DNA of 64,000 nucleotides from Nocardia sp. SYP-A9097 (GTDB taxonomy: Bacteria; Actinomycetota; Actinomycetes; Mycobacteriales; Mycobacteriaceae). The DNA is taken from contig NZ_WJIC01000026.1 in the NCBI RefSeq assembly GCF_009649815.1, forward strand, positions 9,444 to 73,443. The letters run 5' to 3'. The notes under the pieces are model-generated. The model was not told the DNA's origin. It searched no databases and saw nothing but the letters and a program-made list of their open reading frames with translations. Position numbers and translations under genes: made by a program. Positions 1-9,079 of the stretch are shown in pieces (positions within the stretch are counted from its first letter, which is position 1; every line of letters begins with the position of its first letter).

Positions 1-545
1 CGGTCGCGCCGGTCAGATTCGTCCCGGTCAGCACGACCGTGGTCCCGCCGGTCACCGGACCGGCGTTGGGCACCACCGTGGTCAGCGTGGGCACCGCGAC
101 GTAGGTGTAGGTGACACTGTTGCTCGTTCCACCCACGGTGGTGACCGTGACCGCTACCGTCCCAACTGAATGGGCCGGGGCGACGGCGGTGATCTGCGTC
201 GAGGAATTGACGGTGAACGAGGTTGCCGGTGTGCCACCGAAACTCACCGCGGTCGCGCCGGTCAGATTCGTCCCGGTCAGCACGACCGTGGTCCCGCCGG
301 TCACCGGACCGGCGTTGGGCACCACCGTGGTCAGCGTGGGCACCGCGACGTAGGTGTAGGTGACACTGTTGCTCGTTCCGCCGGCTGTGGTGACCTTGAC
401 CGTCACCGTCCCAACTGAATGGGCAGGCGTCACCGCCGTGATCTGCGTTGACGAGTTGACGGTGAACGAGGTTGCCGGTGTGCCACCGAAACTCACCGCG
501 GTCGCGCCGGTCAGATTCGTCCCGGTCAGCACGACCGTCGTCCCC
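1..545. repeat. Tandem 249-bp repeat units inside the TIG gene
   Basis: Units begin at 1, 250 and 499 with the same bases (cggtcgcgccggtcagattc). The first ~125 bases of units 1 and 2 are almost identical, then they diverge in the part encoding the end of each TIG domain. The period of 249 bases equals 83 codons, one domain. This suggests recent duplication or gene conversion, and the array may continue to the left. Confidence 0.9.
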
Positions 546-847
546 CCGGCCGCCGACCCCGAAGGCGGATTGATGCTGGTCAAGGTAGGAACCCCAGCAT
601 AGGTGTAGGGCAGCGGGTTGCTCGTGCCGTCCAGCAGTGCCTGTACGGTGACGTTCACCGTGCCGGTTCCAGGCGGTGCGATGGCCGTGATCTGTGTATT
701 GGAGTCGATGGTGAATGTCGTTGCCGTCGTGCCGAACCGGACGGTCAACGGGCCGACACCACTGAATCCGGAGCCGGTGATGATTACAGAGTTGAGACCC
801 GCTGCAGGACCGGAAGAGGGTGTCAGCGAGGTGATAACAGGCGCCAT
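1..847 (-). CDS. IPT/TIG-repeat protein, N-terminal part (runs off the left edge)
   Basis: Reading leftwards from ATG at 847, the protein starts MAPVITSLTPSSGP and continues as consecutive IPT/TIG immunoglobulin-like domains of about 83 residues, each with a GGTTVVLTGTNL-type core. At least three and a half domains are inside the window; the stop lies beyond position 1. No signal peptide is visible at this start, as in other actinobacterial proteins that begin directly with a TIG domain. The first domain is closely similar to the single-domain protein at 1751-2005. TIG domains usually mediate binding or surface display; the real role and export route are unknown. Upstream lies a leader shared with the divergent paralogue. 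Confidence 0.85.
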   Translation of the reverse strand, partial: MAPVITSLTPSSGPAAGLNSVIITGSGFSGVGPLTVRFGTTATTFTIDSNTQITAIAPPGTGTVNVTVQALLDGTSNPLPYTYAGVPTLTSINPPSGSAAGGTTVVLTGTNLTGATAVSFGGTPATSFTVNSSTQITAVTPAHSVGTVTVKVTTAGGTSNSVTYTYVAVPTLTTVVPNAGPVTGGTTVVLTGTNLTGATAVSFGGTPATSFTVNSSTQITAVAPAHSVGTVAVTVTTVGGTSNSVTYTYVAVPTLTTVVPNAGPVTGGTTVVLTGTNLTGAT

Positions 848-917
848 TGTCTTGCCTTCTACTTATGATGAGTGAAAAGGGTTCTCCCGCAGCAGCACAG
901 GCCCAGCCGCCACAGCC

Positions 918-984
918 GCTTAACCCAGTAACCCTCCAGCACAGGCACTTCGGCAATGCATCCCCGGTCCGTTTTCGTCCGGTT
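918..984 (-). promoter_or_regulatory. Conserved leader upstream of the TIG gene, copy A
   Basis: Read on the minus strand, this block shares most bases with 1611-1682 read on the plus strand, including a run around cattgccgaagtgcc and a following ggaggNttactgg. Each copy lies about 70-130 bases before the start codon of a TIG gene, so the two form a large inverted duplication. It may hold the promoter and a structured or translated leader; which of these is not resolved. Confidence 0.6.
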
Positions 985-1028
985 TGTATCAGTGTTCGGG
1001 TTCGTCCGGTAGCTATTCAGCGCGCTGG

Positions 1029-1639
1029 CTAGCCGCCGAAGCGCCGTGCCGGCGTGCCTGTATGTGTTCGACCTGCAGGCGATCGGTTGATCATGCTGCT
1101 CGGACTTGCGCACGATCCGGGCGGCTGGGTCCAGATCTGCGGAATCGGTTGCCAGTGTCCGGCGCGAGGATTCACCGCAGGGTGTGGGGGACCAGGGCGC
1201 GGACCCACCTCTCGAGCCTCGCGCACCGTAGCGCGCAATGCTGTCGGCCCGGTGGACGGATACTGTGTGGTGACACGTGCACGGCAGTGCTCGGAGAGGT
1301 CGTCGGCCTCGGCGAAGCCCTCGCCCTGCGCGACACCGCAATACCGCAGGATGCTCCGGTAGTCACTCAGCCGCGCAAAGCAATACGCGGCGTGCAGCAC
1401 CGCATCTCCCGCTCCTGGGCTGCACGTGCGTACGCGGCGGCCGCCACGGGGTCGCCCCGCGCCTGTGCCGGTCTGCCGTCGCGATGCGCCCGCTCGGCAG
1501 CCTCGAAATCGGCCATCTCCTGCCGCATCCGGGCCCGCAGGACCGGATCCTCACGCCGCCTGCCGTATTCGGTCCCCTTCGCCGCGAACCACCGGGGTCG
1601 AAACCGGGCAAACCGGAAGAGAACGAACTGTGGATCCAT
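1029..1639 (-). pseudogene. Possible decayed gene between the two TIG leaders
   Basis: On the minus strand a stretch from 1639 to about 1400 reads as a charged alpha-helical peptide (RARMRQEMADFEAAERAHRD), and the reading then continues plausibly in another frame (LHAAYCFARLSDYRSILR) down to about 1170. The join needs one frameshift near 1400. I do not recognise the family. Composition and helical character suggest former coding sequence, but no homologous motif supports it. Confidence 0.25.
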
Positions 1640-1682
1640 TGCCGAAGTGCCGTCGCCGGAGGCTTACTGGATATGTAGCGGT
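1611..1682 (+). promoter_or_regulatory. Conserved leader upstream of the TIG gene, copy B
   Basis: This is the plus-strand copy of the leader described at 918-984. It precedes the single-domain TIG gene at 1751. Similarity fades towards the start codon, but both copies keep a T-rich stretch (ccttttcac or cctttttcat) about 25-35 bases before the ATG. Confidence 0.55.
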
Positions 1683-1750
1683 TGCCACAGCAAGATCGGC
1701 ATCCGTTGCAAGGTAACCTTTTTCATTCTATTTCGACTTGGAGTCGGACC

Positions 1751-2005
1751 ATGGCACCCATTCTTACCTCCCTGACACCCTCTTCCGGTCCTGCGACGGT
1801 TTTCAGCTCTGTGGTGATCACCGGCTCCGGGTTCAGTAATGTCGGTCCTTTGACCGTGCGGTTCGGTACCAAGGCAACCACATTCACCATCGACTCCGAC
1901 ACCCAGATCACGGCCATCTCGCCGACGGGAACAGGCACGGTGAACGTCACCGTCACCGTGGAGCTGGACGGCACCAGCAACCCACTGCCCTACACCTACG
2001 TCTGA
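1751..2005 (+). CDS. Single IPT/TIG-domain protein
   Basis: The 84-residue protein starts MAPILTSLTPSSGP and is one complete TIG domain ending PYTYV. It matches the first domain of the divergent long protein almost throughout, including GSGFSNVGPLTVRFG. It has no signal peptide and no second domain. It could be a free-standing member of the family or a copy that lost its downstream domains by a stop; the stop directly after the domain border favours a deliberate one-domain protein or a clean truncation. The shared leader suggests the same regulation as the long paralogue. Confidence 0.75.
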   Translation: MAPILTSLTPSSGPATVFSSVVITGSGFSNVGPLTVRFGTKATTFTIDSDTQITAISPTGTGTVNVTVTVELDGTSNPLPYTYV

Positions 2006-2569
2006 CGACGGGTGTAGCTGTACCGCCGGTGGGCAATTGCCTGCTGACGGCCCAATCGCGTTGCGGTCGCAGGTATGTGGTGAGGATCGTGTCATGGGGT
2101 CGCCGACTGGTGAGGTCGCGTATTCAACCGTCGCCAGTTGCGGTCGATTCTTGGACCATTCGGGCGTCCGTTCGGCCACGCAAGCGACGGGCTACCCCGG
2201 TCAGCATCCGAATCCGGGGCTCGCTGTGACGAGTCGCATCCGATGCGAGAAGTCCGCATCGGATGCGACTACAGGGAAGAAACTGCTGGCAGCTGGCATG
2301 ATTCAGGCATCAGTGGGGCCAAACGAACTACACTCCCAGCAGCGGCATTGTCGCCGAATCCGGCTGGTGGACAACGAATTCGCCGCGTCGTGCAGCGAGT
2401 GAGGCGGACCATCGCGATTCGCATTCGATGCAATTGGCGGCACTTGTAGTATCGGCCGAATTTTGGGCGGATATGGGTCCGGAGCAGACGCTGATCAATC
2501 CAACGAAGTTCGAGACGTCGCCTGGTACAGGCTGATTCGACGGTTTCTGATTGCTCCGCCGCGCCAGTG
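2006..2569. other. No supported gene
   Basis: Open frames here are short and mutually exclusive, with no recognisable domain. A short minus-strand reading near 2020-2179 begins MAERTPEWSKNRPQL but has no support beyond plausible composition. Confidence 0.5.
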
Positions 2570-2662
2570 TCAGTTCGGAGCATCGGGGTCGAGGTGGCGG
2601 TAGATCGTCTTACGCGAGACGGTCCGTGGGGGACAGCCGTGCGAGAAGTAGCCCTTAGCGGT
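2570..2662 (-). pseudogene. Possible C-terminal stump of a serine recombinase
   Basis: The minus strand reads GYFSHGCPPRTVSRKTIYRH and then LDPDAPN before a stop. The segment resembles the helix-turn-helix tail of resolvase/invertase-type recombinases (..VSRKTIYRHL). It is preceded by an in-frame stop, so only about 30 codons remain. If correct, it is debris of a mobile element. Identification rests on a short motif only. Confidence 0.35.
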
Positions 2663-2907
2663 CTACAGAGCGGTCTGGTTGTTTTGATGCCGGTGCTGGG
2701 TGGATAGAGATCAGGCCGCGGCCGGCGTCTGGTCGAGACCTCCTCCTGCACAAGGCTTTCGCGGTGACAGCCGGGGTATCGGGGTTGAGGTAGGTCCGAA
2801 ACGGTTCAGGAACGCTTAGTGACCGATCGTGCCAGGTTTCGCCATCTGGTGCTGTCAGGGATGGATGCGGCAGCATGAATCCACCTGCACGACAGGAGGA
2901 GCCGATT

Positions 2908-3174
2908 ATGCACGACTGGATGGAACGGAATCGGCCCGGGTTAGCGCCGATGATCTACTTCGCGATCGTGAACGCGGTCGCGATGATCCCGGGTGCAGCG
3001 ATCTTTGGCCTCGTATTCGCAGCTCGGATGCTGGCCTCGAACGAGTGGCCGTTCCTCACCACGTTCGTCTGGATCGTCGGCACCGGTATGGCGATCGGCG
3101 CCGATGTCGGGGTGATCCACGGATTGCGGCCACCCCAACCGCCAGAACCAATATCCCCGACCCGCGGGGACTAA
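2908..3174 (+). CDS. Small membrane protein, unknown function
   Basis: The start at ATG 2908 is set by a good ribosome binding site (aggagga, 7 bases upstream). The 88-residue product has two predicted hydrophobic helices, roughly residues 15-38 and 46-68, separated by a short loop, and a proline-rich tail. I do not recognise the family. The tail (RPPQPPEPISPTRGD) is probably cytoplasmic. No neighbour suggests a function. Confidence 0.6.
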   Translation: MHDWMERNRPGLAPMIYFAIVNAVAMIPGAAIFGLVFAARMLASNEWPFLTTFVWIVGTGMAIGADVGVIHGLRPPQPPEPISPTRGD

Positions 3175-3282
3175 ACCCATCCCGCGCCCTCTCCCAGTCT
3201 GGACCTCGACAGCGACTGTCCACGCGGGACGCTGGGAATATCCACTCGCCGAGGCGGTTCGGCTTCCTTACCATGTGCCGAC

Positions 3283-3923
3283 ATGACCTTGGCCGAGAGC
3301 AATCAGCCGCCGGTGTCCGCGGATCCCGCCATTCACGCCACGGTAGGCAGGGAACTGATCGCGACGTTCTTCGCCCATCTCGAGGCGGGCCAGCTCGAAG
3401 GTCGTTCAGCGCGGCGGCGCCGACCGCGCCCGAGCCGGCGCGGTGTTCGGGTTCGCTATACACGCCCACCACCTCGGCCGGTTGGCGCTGGATTTGCTCG
3501 AACACGAGCATGTCCTGCTGGCGATGCCCACTGTGCGTACGTGTTTCGAGAACGCGTTGACCGCGCACTGGATCGCCCAAATCGACCCCCGACGCCGCGC
3601 TGGCGGTGTTCAACCACGAACTCAAACAACGCCGGGCAATGGCGGACACGTTGCGCGAGGCGACAATTCCCGAGTTCCAGCAAGCCGCCGCGAGGATCGG
3701 ACACCTGGGTGACCCGACGGTCGTGACCGGGTCCGCCGGCCAAGCACAGGTCTTCAAGTCCCTGCTCGACGACTTCCAGGGCGGCGGCCCAAACCTCTAC
3801 GCCCACTGTCGGCTGCTGTGTGCCTTCACCCACCCCCGGATGAGCGTCGCCGACGCCTACCTCTCCTCCGATCCGGCCCCGAGCGGCGGCGGCTACAGGC
3901 TGGACCTAAACCCCGCCTCGTAA
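3283..3923 (+). pseudogene. Frameshifted gene, possibly DUF5677-like
   Basis: A continuous protein can be read only by changing frame about three times: frame of 3283 (MTLAESNQPPVSADPAIHA), a switch near 3410, another near 3435 (FAIHAHHLGRLALDLLEHEH) and a last near 3590 (ALAVFNHELKQRRAMADTLR), ending at 3923. Joined, the product would be about 210 residues, mostly helical, with a pattern (ENALTAHWI, HPRMSVADAYL) like actinobacterial proteins of the DUF5677 type. That assignment is tentative. Several breaks in 200 bases mean true decay or poor local sequence quality. Confidence 0.5.
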
Positions 3924-4403
3924 ATCGCCCGCAGTTGGACGGCAAGCTGGTCGAGGTTCTCGTGGAAGCGAGTCCGCACCCCTACATCCTTCACCTACAT
4001 CTTTCTCAGTGACCACCGCGTGCGCCGGACTCAGGCCGGTGTGTCGGGCCTTTGCCCGGTGGACAAGCGTGTTGCGAAGTCGGAGTGTGGGCTGTGCGGG
4101 GAGCCGGCCTGCTGCTTGTTCAGCGGTCATGGGGTTGATGAGGGCCGAGCAGCTGATGAGCAGCTGCGGTCGATCCCATCAGATCGGTCATCGGATCTGT
4201 CACTTCACCCCATTGGGGTTCACCGACCGGCTGGGCCGGTTCCCTCCGGCATTCCGCACGACAATCTCGCTCACGCCACTGATTCGCAAGATTTGCGACC
4301 TTGCGTGCCTGGGCACTCTCGATCCGTGCCACGAGCGCGGTATTCGGTCCGCTGCGGCACAGGATCTCAGTACCGTGCTGTGTGGGTGGGCTGATCGTGG
4401 GGT
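3924..4403. other. No supported gene
   Basis: This stretch between the frameshifted gene and the IS481-type transposase has no open frame with recognisable content. It may contain the eroded left end of the insertion sequence. Confidence 0.4.
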
Positions 4404-6008
4404 GTGGCGGGGATCCGGGTGCGGTTATCGCGCCGCACTCTCATGTCGGGTCATCCGTCCGGGGTCATTAGTGGACGACTCCGGAATCGGTGCCCGCTTC
4501 GCCAGCTCGGGCGGTGCATCGCGCTCGGCGGCCGGGTGGATCGGCCCGCAGACTCCTTCGATCCACCCGGCCTGAGCAGCATTGGACAGTCACGGTGGAC
4601 ATGGTCGTTCGAGATCCCTCGCAGGCGGACAGCCCCTGCCTGCGCAAGTATGGACCTGGTTGGCGGGGTGTTCCTCGCCGGCGGTCGCGAGTGCAAACTG
4701 GTCACGGGCATCGACGATCATGCCCGGTACGTGGTGATTGCGCAGGTGGTGGTGAGGCCGACCGGGCGTGCGGTGGTGGAGGCTTTCACCGCGGTCATGC
4801 ATCGATACGGGGTGCCCTCGGAAGTGTTGACCGACAACGGAGAACAGTTCACCGGCCGGTTCACTCGACCATTTCCGGCCGGGGTGTTGTTCGAGCGGGT
4901 ATGCCGGGAGAGCGGTATCGGGCAGCATTTGACCAAGCGCAGGGCTCCGACGACGACCGGCAAGATCGAGCGCTTCCACAAAACCCTGCGCACCGAACTG
5001 CTCGACGAGGTGAAGGTATTCGTCACCCTGGACGCGGCCCAGGAAGCCATCGACAACTGGGTACATTCCTACAGCTACATCCGGCCTCACCAGGCTCTGG
5101 ACATGGCCACACCCGCAAGCCATTTCCGGCCCTCAACCGCACAACAGTCGACAGCGCCCATACCCACAACACCCAAACAGGCTGCGGGGAAAGAGCTTTC
5201 GCCGATTATCGTCGATCACGAGCCGACAGTCGATGTCTGGTTGGCGGCGGTCGAATGGGAGGTGACCGTCCCGGCATTCGGGTTGTTCAAAATTGCACAG
5301 GCCCAGTCTGTTTGGGTGGGGCCTGCCTTTGCCGGGCGCATCGTCACAGTCTGGGCCGATCAACGCAGCATCCATATCATTCTCGACCGGCACCAGGTCA
5401 AGACCCTGCCACAGGCCGAACACCTGCACCAACTGCGCTTGCGCGGAGCCAGGACCGCGGGCCCGGCTCCCAGCGCGCCCGCACTGCCCTTCGACAGCTC
5501 CGGACGGCACCGGCTGCCGCCCAACGCGACGGTCGAAGTCGATCGAATTGTCAACCGTGACGGTATATTCCGGCTCCGTAACCAAGACTGGACCGTCGAT
5601 GCTCATCTCATTGGGGAAAGAATCACGCTGCGCCTCGATGGGCATGTCATGCATGCGATCGCGGACAACGCCCTGGTCAAGTCGTGGCCCTATTCGATCA
5701 CACTCGATCAGCGCCTGAAAATCCGTGGAGCGCGGCAGGCCATCACACCGGTGCCGCCCGCACCGCCGGATCACGCGCCGCGGTCCGAACGGCGAGTTCC
5801 GACGGACGGCGTGATCATGGTGGCCACCCAACGACTCCGTGTCGGTCGCGCGCACGCTGGAAAACTTGTCACCGTCTACGCCGAGGACACCCACTTTCGA
5901 ATCCTGGACGGTGACAAGGAAATCGCTGTTCACCCACGAACTTCGAACGCTCCACTCACCCGCTTCAAGGCATGGCCGAAGCGGCAGTCGAACGGAACCG
6001 ATCTCTAG
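4404..6008 (+). mobile_element. IS481-type transposase, N-terminal part degraded
   Basis: The open frame runs from 4404, but recognisable transposase starts near ATG 4650 (MDLVGGVFLAGGRECKLVTG). The DDE residues are visible: D in MDLVGG, D in LTDNGEQF and E in TTTGKIERFHK. Next come the usual RPHQALDMATPAS segment and a long C-terminal extension with repeated beta-type motifs (RIVTVWADQRSIHIILD, GKLVTVYAEDTHFRILD), typical of long actinobacterial IS481 transposases. The N-terminal helix-turn-helix half is missing or scrambled: the ~80 codons before 4650 do not read as transposase. I infer an inactive copy. No terminal inverted repeats were identified. Confidence 0.8.
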
Positions 6009-6697
6009 AGCACAAACGGGTAAGGATGTCTTGAGACGTCACACATCAGGGGCGGTGCTCCGACGTGATCGCGGCACAGGTGAGGTCTCCGACCCGAAGG
6101 ATTCCGCGTGCACCGTTGAGTTCTGCACCGCCGCAGCTATGACACGACCATTTCGTCTGTTTCCGATTCGTCGCCAATAGATCAGGTTCAGTGGGATCAG
6201 GCGGCGGGGCGAAGGGCTGAGTGCATCAGCCGGTATTCGGAATCCCCGCGTTCAGCGGTCCGGATGCCCACATTCCCAGCTTCCACATGGTCGGGTTCGT
6301 TCCGTCCTGGGAACCGGTCAATCAAGTCCGGCGTGTGCAGTGGCCCGTTCAACGGGCCGCCCGACGCGGTGGGTGAACCGTAGATGCGCATCGAGATGCG
6401 CGCCCTTTTCTGACGAAGACCCGCATGCCCGACGGCGCCGTGGCCGACCCACGATCCCAGCCGGCTCTGGCCGAAGGTACACGCCACCCCATACGAATTC
6501 CCTGAGCCAGCGGTCAGCGGTCGGGATCGTTGTGACCTCGATTCGGACTAACGATGTGAATACGGACAAAGCGGATCGGAGATGCGTTGCCCTGCAACGG
6601 GATGAGGGGGCTTAATGGAAAGAGCGGGCCATCAATCGAGTTGGGGAGCTATCCGGTGCAGTAAAGGAAACGCCATTGCGGCAAAGGAGATAGAGCC
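6009..6697. other. No confident gene
   Basis: A minus-strand frame at 6197-6487 ends DSEYRLMHSALRPAA and has plausible composition, but no motif or ribosome binding site supports it. The rest of the stretch shows nothing. Confidence 0.4.
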
Positions 6698-6915
6698 ATG
6701 CCTACCATCACCTCTCTCCCCCTCAGCTCCCACGACGGGAGTTCGAACGATGTGTCGAGTGTTGGCTCTGCTGGTCCTTCGATCGTGCGGCTCGGTGCTC
6801 CCGTGACCACCTCCACCGTCAGTTCGGATCCGTAGATTATGGCGGTCGCCTCCGCCGGCTCGGTCGAATTGTGCATGTCACGGTTATCGCCTCGGAGGGA
6901 GCCGGCAACAGGGTC
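6698..6915 (+). pseudogene. Decayed third copy of the single TIG-domain gene
   Basis: An ATG at 6698 with a strong upstream ribosome binding site (aaaggaga) opens MPTITSLPLSS, parallel to MAPILTSLTPSS of the gene at 1751. The DNA continues to align with that gene (ggtccttNgaNcgtgcggNtcggt), but the codon equivalent to CAG has become TAG at 6833-6835. Beyond it the match continues through gtgcatgtcacggttatcgcc, out of use. This is a premature stop plus indels in a former TIG gene. A 45-residue peptide could still be made. Confidence 0.65.
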
Positions 6916-7133
6916 TGTTGTGTTGGCGTACCTGCCTTGAACAACATCGGGCCCGGCTGAGGGGCCGGTGTGTGCGGCGCTACGGCTCAGCCTCACTGGG
7001 ACTGGCCTGTCGATCGCCAAGAGCGGTACTGCGTCCGGGCCGTCTCCGGACATCGTTGATGGCCCAGCGGGGCTGCGGTTGTCGGTCGAGTCGCCGCCAC
7101 CAGGGTGGCGGTTGCAGGGGGTTGGGGGTTTCA

Positions 7134-8150
7134 TTGGCTACCGTCCTGAAGATGCTGCTGGCGGAGCTGCATCTCAAGAGCCACCCGGATTTTCTGTCTG
7201 CATACGATCGATGTGCCGCACAGCTCGATCCTCCCGTCCCTCCAGGGTATGGGCCAGCGAAAACACAGTTCTATCAGTGGCTTTCGGGCAGGATGGTCGG
7301 GCTACCCCGTGACTACCATTGCCGGGTGTTGGCCAAGATGTTCCCTGGCTGGACTGTCGAGAGATTGTTTCAGATGGCAGAGGCCGCACCAATAGTCGCT
7401 CGACCGGACGAGTCGGGTCTTCTCGGAACGGACATCGAACTCGGGGAATTCCTCGGGGCCGAGATGATCACCAGCGGAATTACTCTCGTGTACCCGACCT
7501 TCGAGCTACCGCTGCGGCCCGTGCAAGCATGCGGTGCGGACGAGCCTCCGTATCGAGGCACATTCGGGAAGAAGGTCCGGGCATGTGCGGCTGACCATCG
7601 CCCAGATGTTTTGGTTGTTCTGCCACAGAAGGAAGTTCGCGCACTGCTTTACGTATTTTCTGTCCTCCAACGCCATACCGCTATATCGATTGAGACCTGC
7701 AGCGACCGGGACATCGTTGCGGATAGCGACCACCCCTACATCAGCTTCGGGCTGACTTGCAACGACTGCACGCTTATGTACCTCGAAACCGTCGAGCGTC
7801 CACTGTTCACTATCAACAGCATTGGCGCGGAAGGTGGTTCCCATTTCGAGCGACTGGAATTGACGGACGGCAGCCGTTATGACTCGAGCGCAGATCGCAG
7901 CGTCGGCGTCATCGCGCGGGTGCGACCCAGTCCGGATCTGCACCCCGGCCGATACTGGATATTCTGCGCCGGCTTGGGCCCGCGTGGTACCGCCGGGGCA
8001 AGCTGGTATCTCGCCAACTCCTGGAGTCTCCTGCAGCGACGTGCCGGTGATCGCGAGTTTGTCGCAGTGGTCGGTGTCGGTGAGAACTCTGACGGTCCGG
8101 CCCACTTGGAGCATATGCTGATCGAACGACATCCTGATGCAGACCCCTAG
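7134..8150 (+). CDS. HTH regulator with conserved actinobacterial C-terminal domain
   Basis: The frame is open upstream, but family resemblance begins at LATVLKMLLAELHLKSHPDF, so TTG 7134 (or ATG 7152) is taken as the start. The first ~85 residues match a divergent XRE-like helix-turn-helix module found at the front of many Nocardia and Streptomyces proteins (the FYQWLSGRM..LPRDYHCRVL and MFPGWTVERLF pattern). The remaining ~250 residues form a domain often attached to it, with the pattern ISIETCSDRDIV, ISFGLTCN and PGRYWIFCAGLGPRGT. Its role is unknown; sensing or regulation is inferred. Product about 338 residues, apparently intact. Confidence 0.7.
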   Translation: MATVLKMLLAELHLKSHPDFLSAYDRCAAQLDPPVPPGYGPAKTQFYQWLSGRMVGLPRDYHCRVLAKMFPGWTVERLFQMAEAAPIVARPDESGLLGTDIELGEFLGAEMITSGITLVYPTFELPLRPVQACGADEPPYRGTFGKKVRACAADHRPDVLVVLPQKEVRALLYVFSVLQRHTAISIETCSDRDIVADSDHPYISFGLTCNDCTLMYLETVERPLFTINSIGAEGGSHFERLELTDGSRYDSSADRSVGVIARVRPSPDLHPGRYWIFCAGLGPRGTAGASWYLANSWSLLQRRAGDREFVAVVGVGENSDGPAHLEHMLIERHPDADP

Positions 8151-8779
8151 GCTACGGACTTGTCCGCTGGCTAGTTGCTCAACTAGGGCTCGCGCCTACA
8201 GGGTCGCCTGCGTTTCGGCGGCGCGTAAAACTGGATCTGGTACAGACTTGGTGATTGACCTGTTCGAGATGCGAAGGGGCGGTTGATAGACCCGCCGCCC
8301 GATCGAGGTGCTCGACGGGTCGAGTCCAAATGTGTGGTGTAGAAACGGTGGCCACCACATGATGGGGGAGTGGCGACCTGCCATCCGTTCGTCCATGCCT
8401 TCTATTGCGGGTGTCCCAGTCCGGTCGTAGGGGTCTGGAGCTCCCAATCACCTCGTTGGCGCCCGAGAGGATCGGCAGGACCCGGGCGTCCAGGATGTAG
8501 GGTATGGCTTCCATTCGTCTGCGGTGCGTGTGGCGCAACACGATTGGCCACCCGGCATCCGCGGCGACTCGACCGCTAATTGAGAATTGCGAATCGATCG
8601 CTTATACGGACTCGACGGCGAAGTCGTTTGTGCGGCAAGACTATTCGACGAGCGAACGAGGTGTCCTGATAGGTAAGGTCGCCCGATTACCCTCGCCGTC
8701 TTGACAACACTATTGAGAATCGTGTTGCTCGGCTGGTCTGGGCGGGCCAGAGCACATGCCGCCACGGGATTCTCGATCA
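8151..8779. other. No supported gene; region before the Fur remnant
   Basis: No open frame with recognisable content was found. Near 8707-8727 there is a short inverted repeat (CAACAC, ten bases, then cGTGTTG) upstream of the Fur/Zur remnant, which could once have been its operator. The repeat is short and may be chance. Confidence 0.35.
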
Positions 8780-9079
8780 GCTGACAGCGCTGCGGCCGGC
8801 CTCCGCACCACCAGACGCGAGCGCGCCCGGCTCGCCCCCCAAGGCCCGCAACGACCGCTTCCACAGCGCCCAGCAGCTGCACGCCGAACTACGCGCCGAA
8901 TCGCCCTTCAGCGTCGGGCTCACCAGCGTGTACCGAATCTTGCAGCGACTCCGGCGAATTCCTCTACCGCCTACGCCGCAACCGCAGTCACCACCACAAC
9001 CCGCTGTGCCGAATCTGCGGCCGCGCCGAGCAATTCAACCTCGGCGACCTCGAACACCACGTCGACCTCTACGGCACTT
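8780..9079 (+). pseudogene. Fur/Zur-family regulator, frameshifted and cut by IS30
   Basis: In the frame of 8853 the DNA reads DRFHSAQQLHAELRAE then VGLTSVYRILQRL, the winged-helix part of a ferric/zinc uptake regulator. A one-frame shift near 8950 continues SGEFLYRLRRN, the histidine run SHHHN and PLCRICGRAEQFN, the usual zinc-binding CxxC. A third frame before 8840 gives LRTTRRERARLA, the usual N-terminal lead-in. The sequence stops near 9075 where the IS30 remnant begins. Two frameshifts and truncation make it nonfunctional. Zur is more likely than Fur from the HHHN..C.ICG pattern, but this is not certain. Confidence 0.75.

Noticed and set aside
1..545. Direct repeats at the left edge as a possible CRISPR array
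   Set aside because: The period is 249 bases, units are adjacent with no spacers, and they encode protein domains in one frame.
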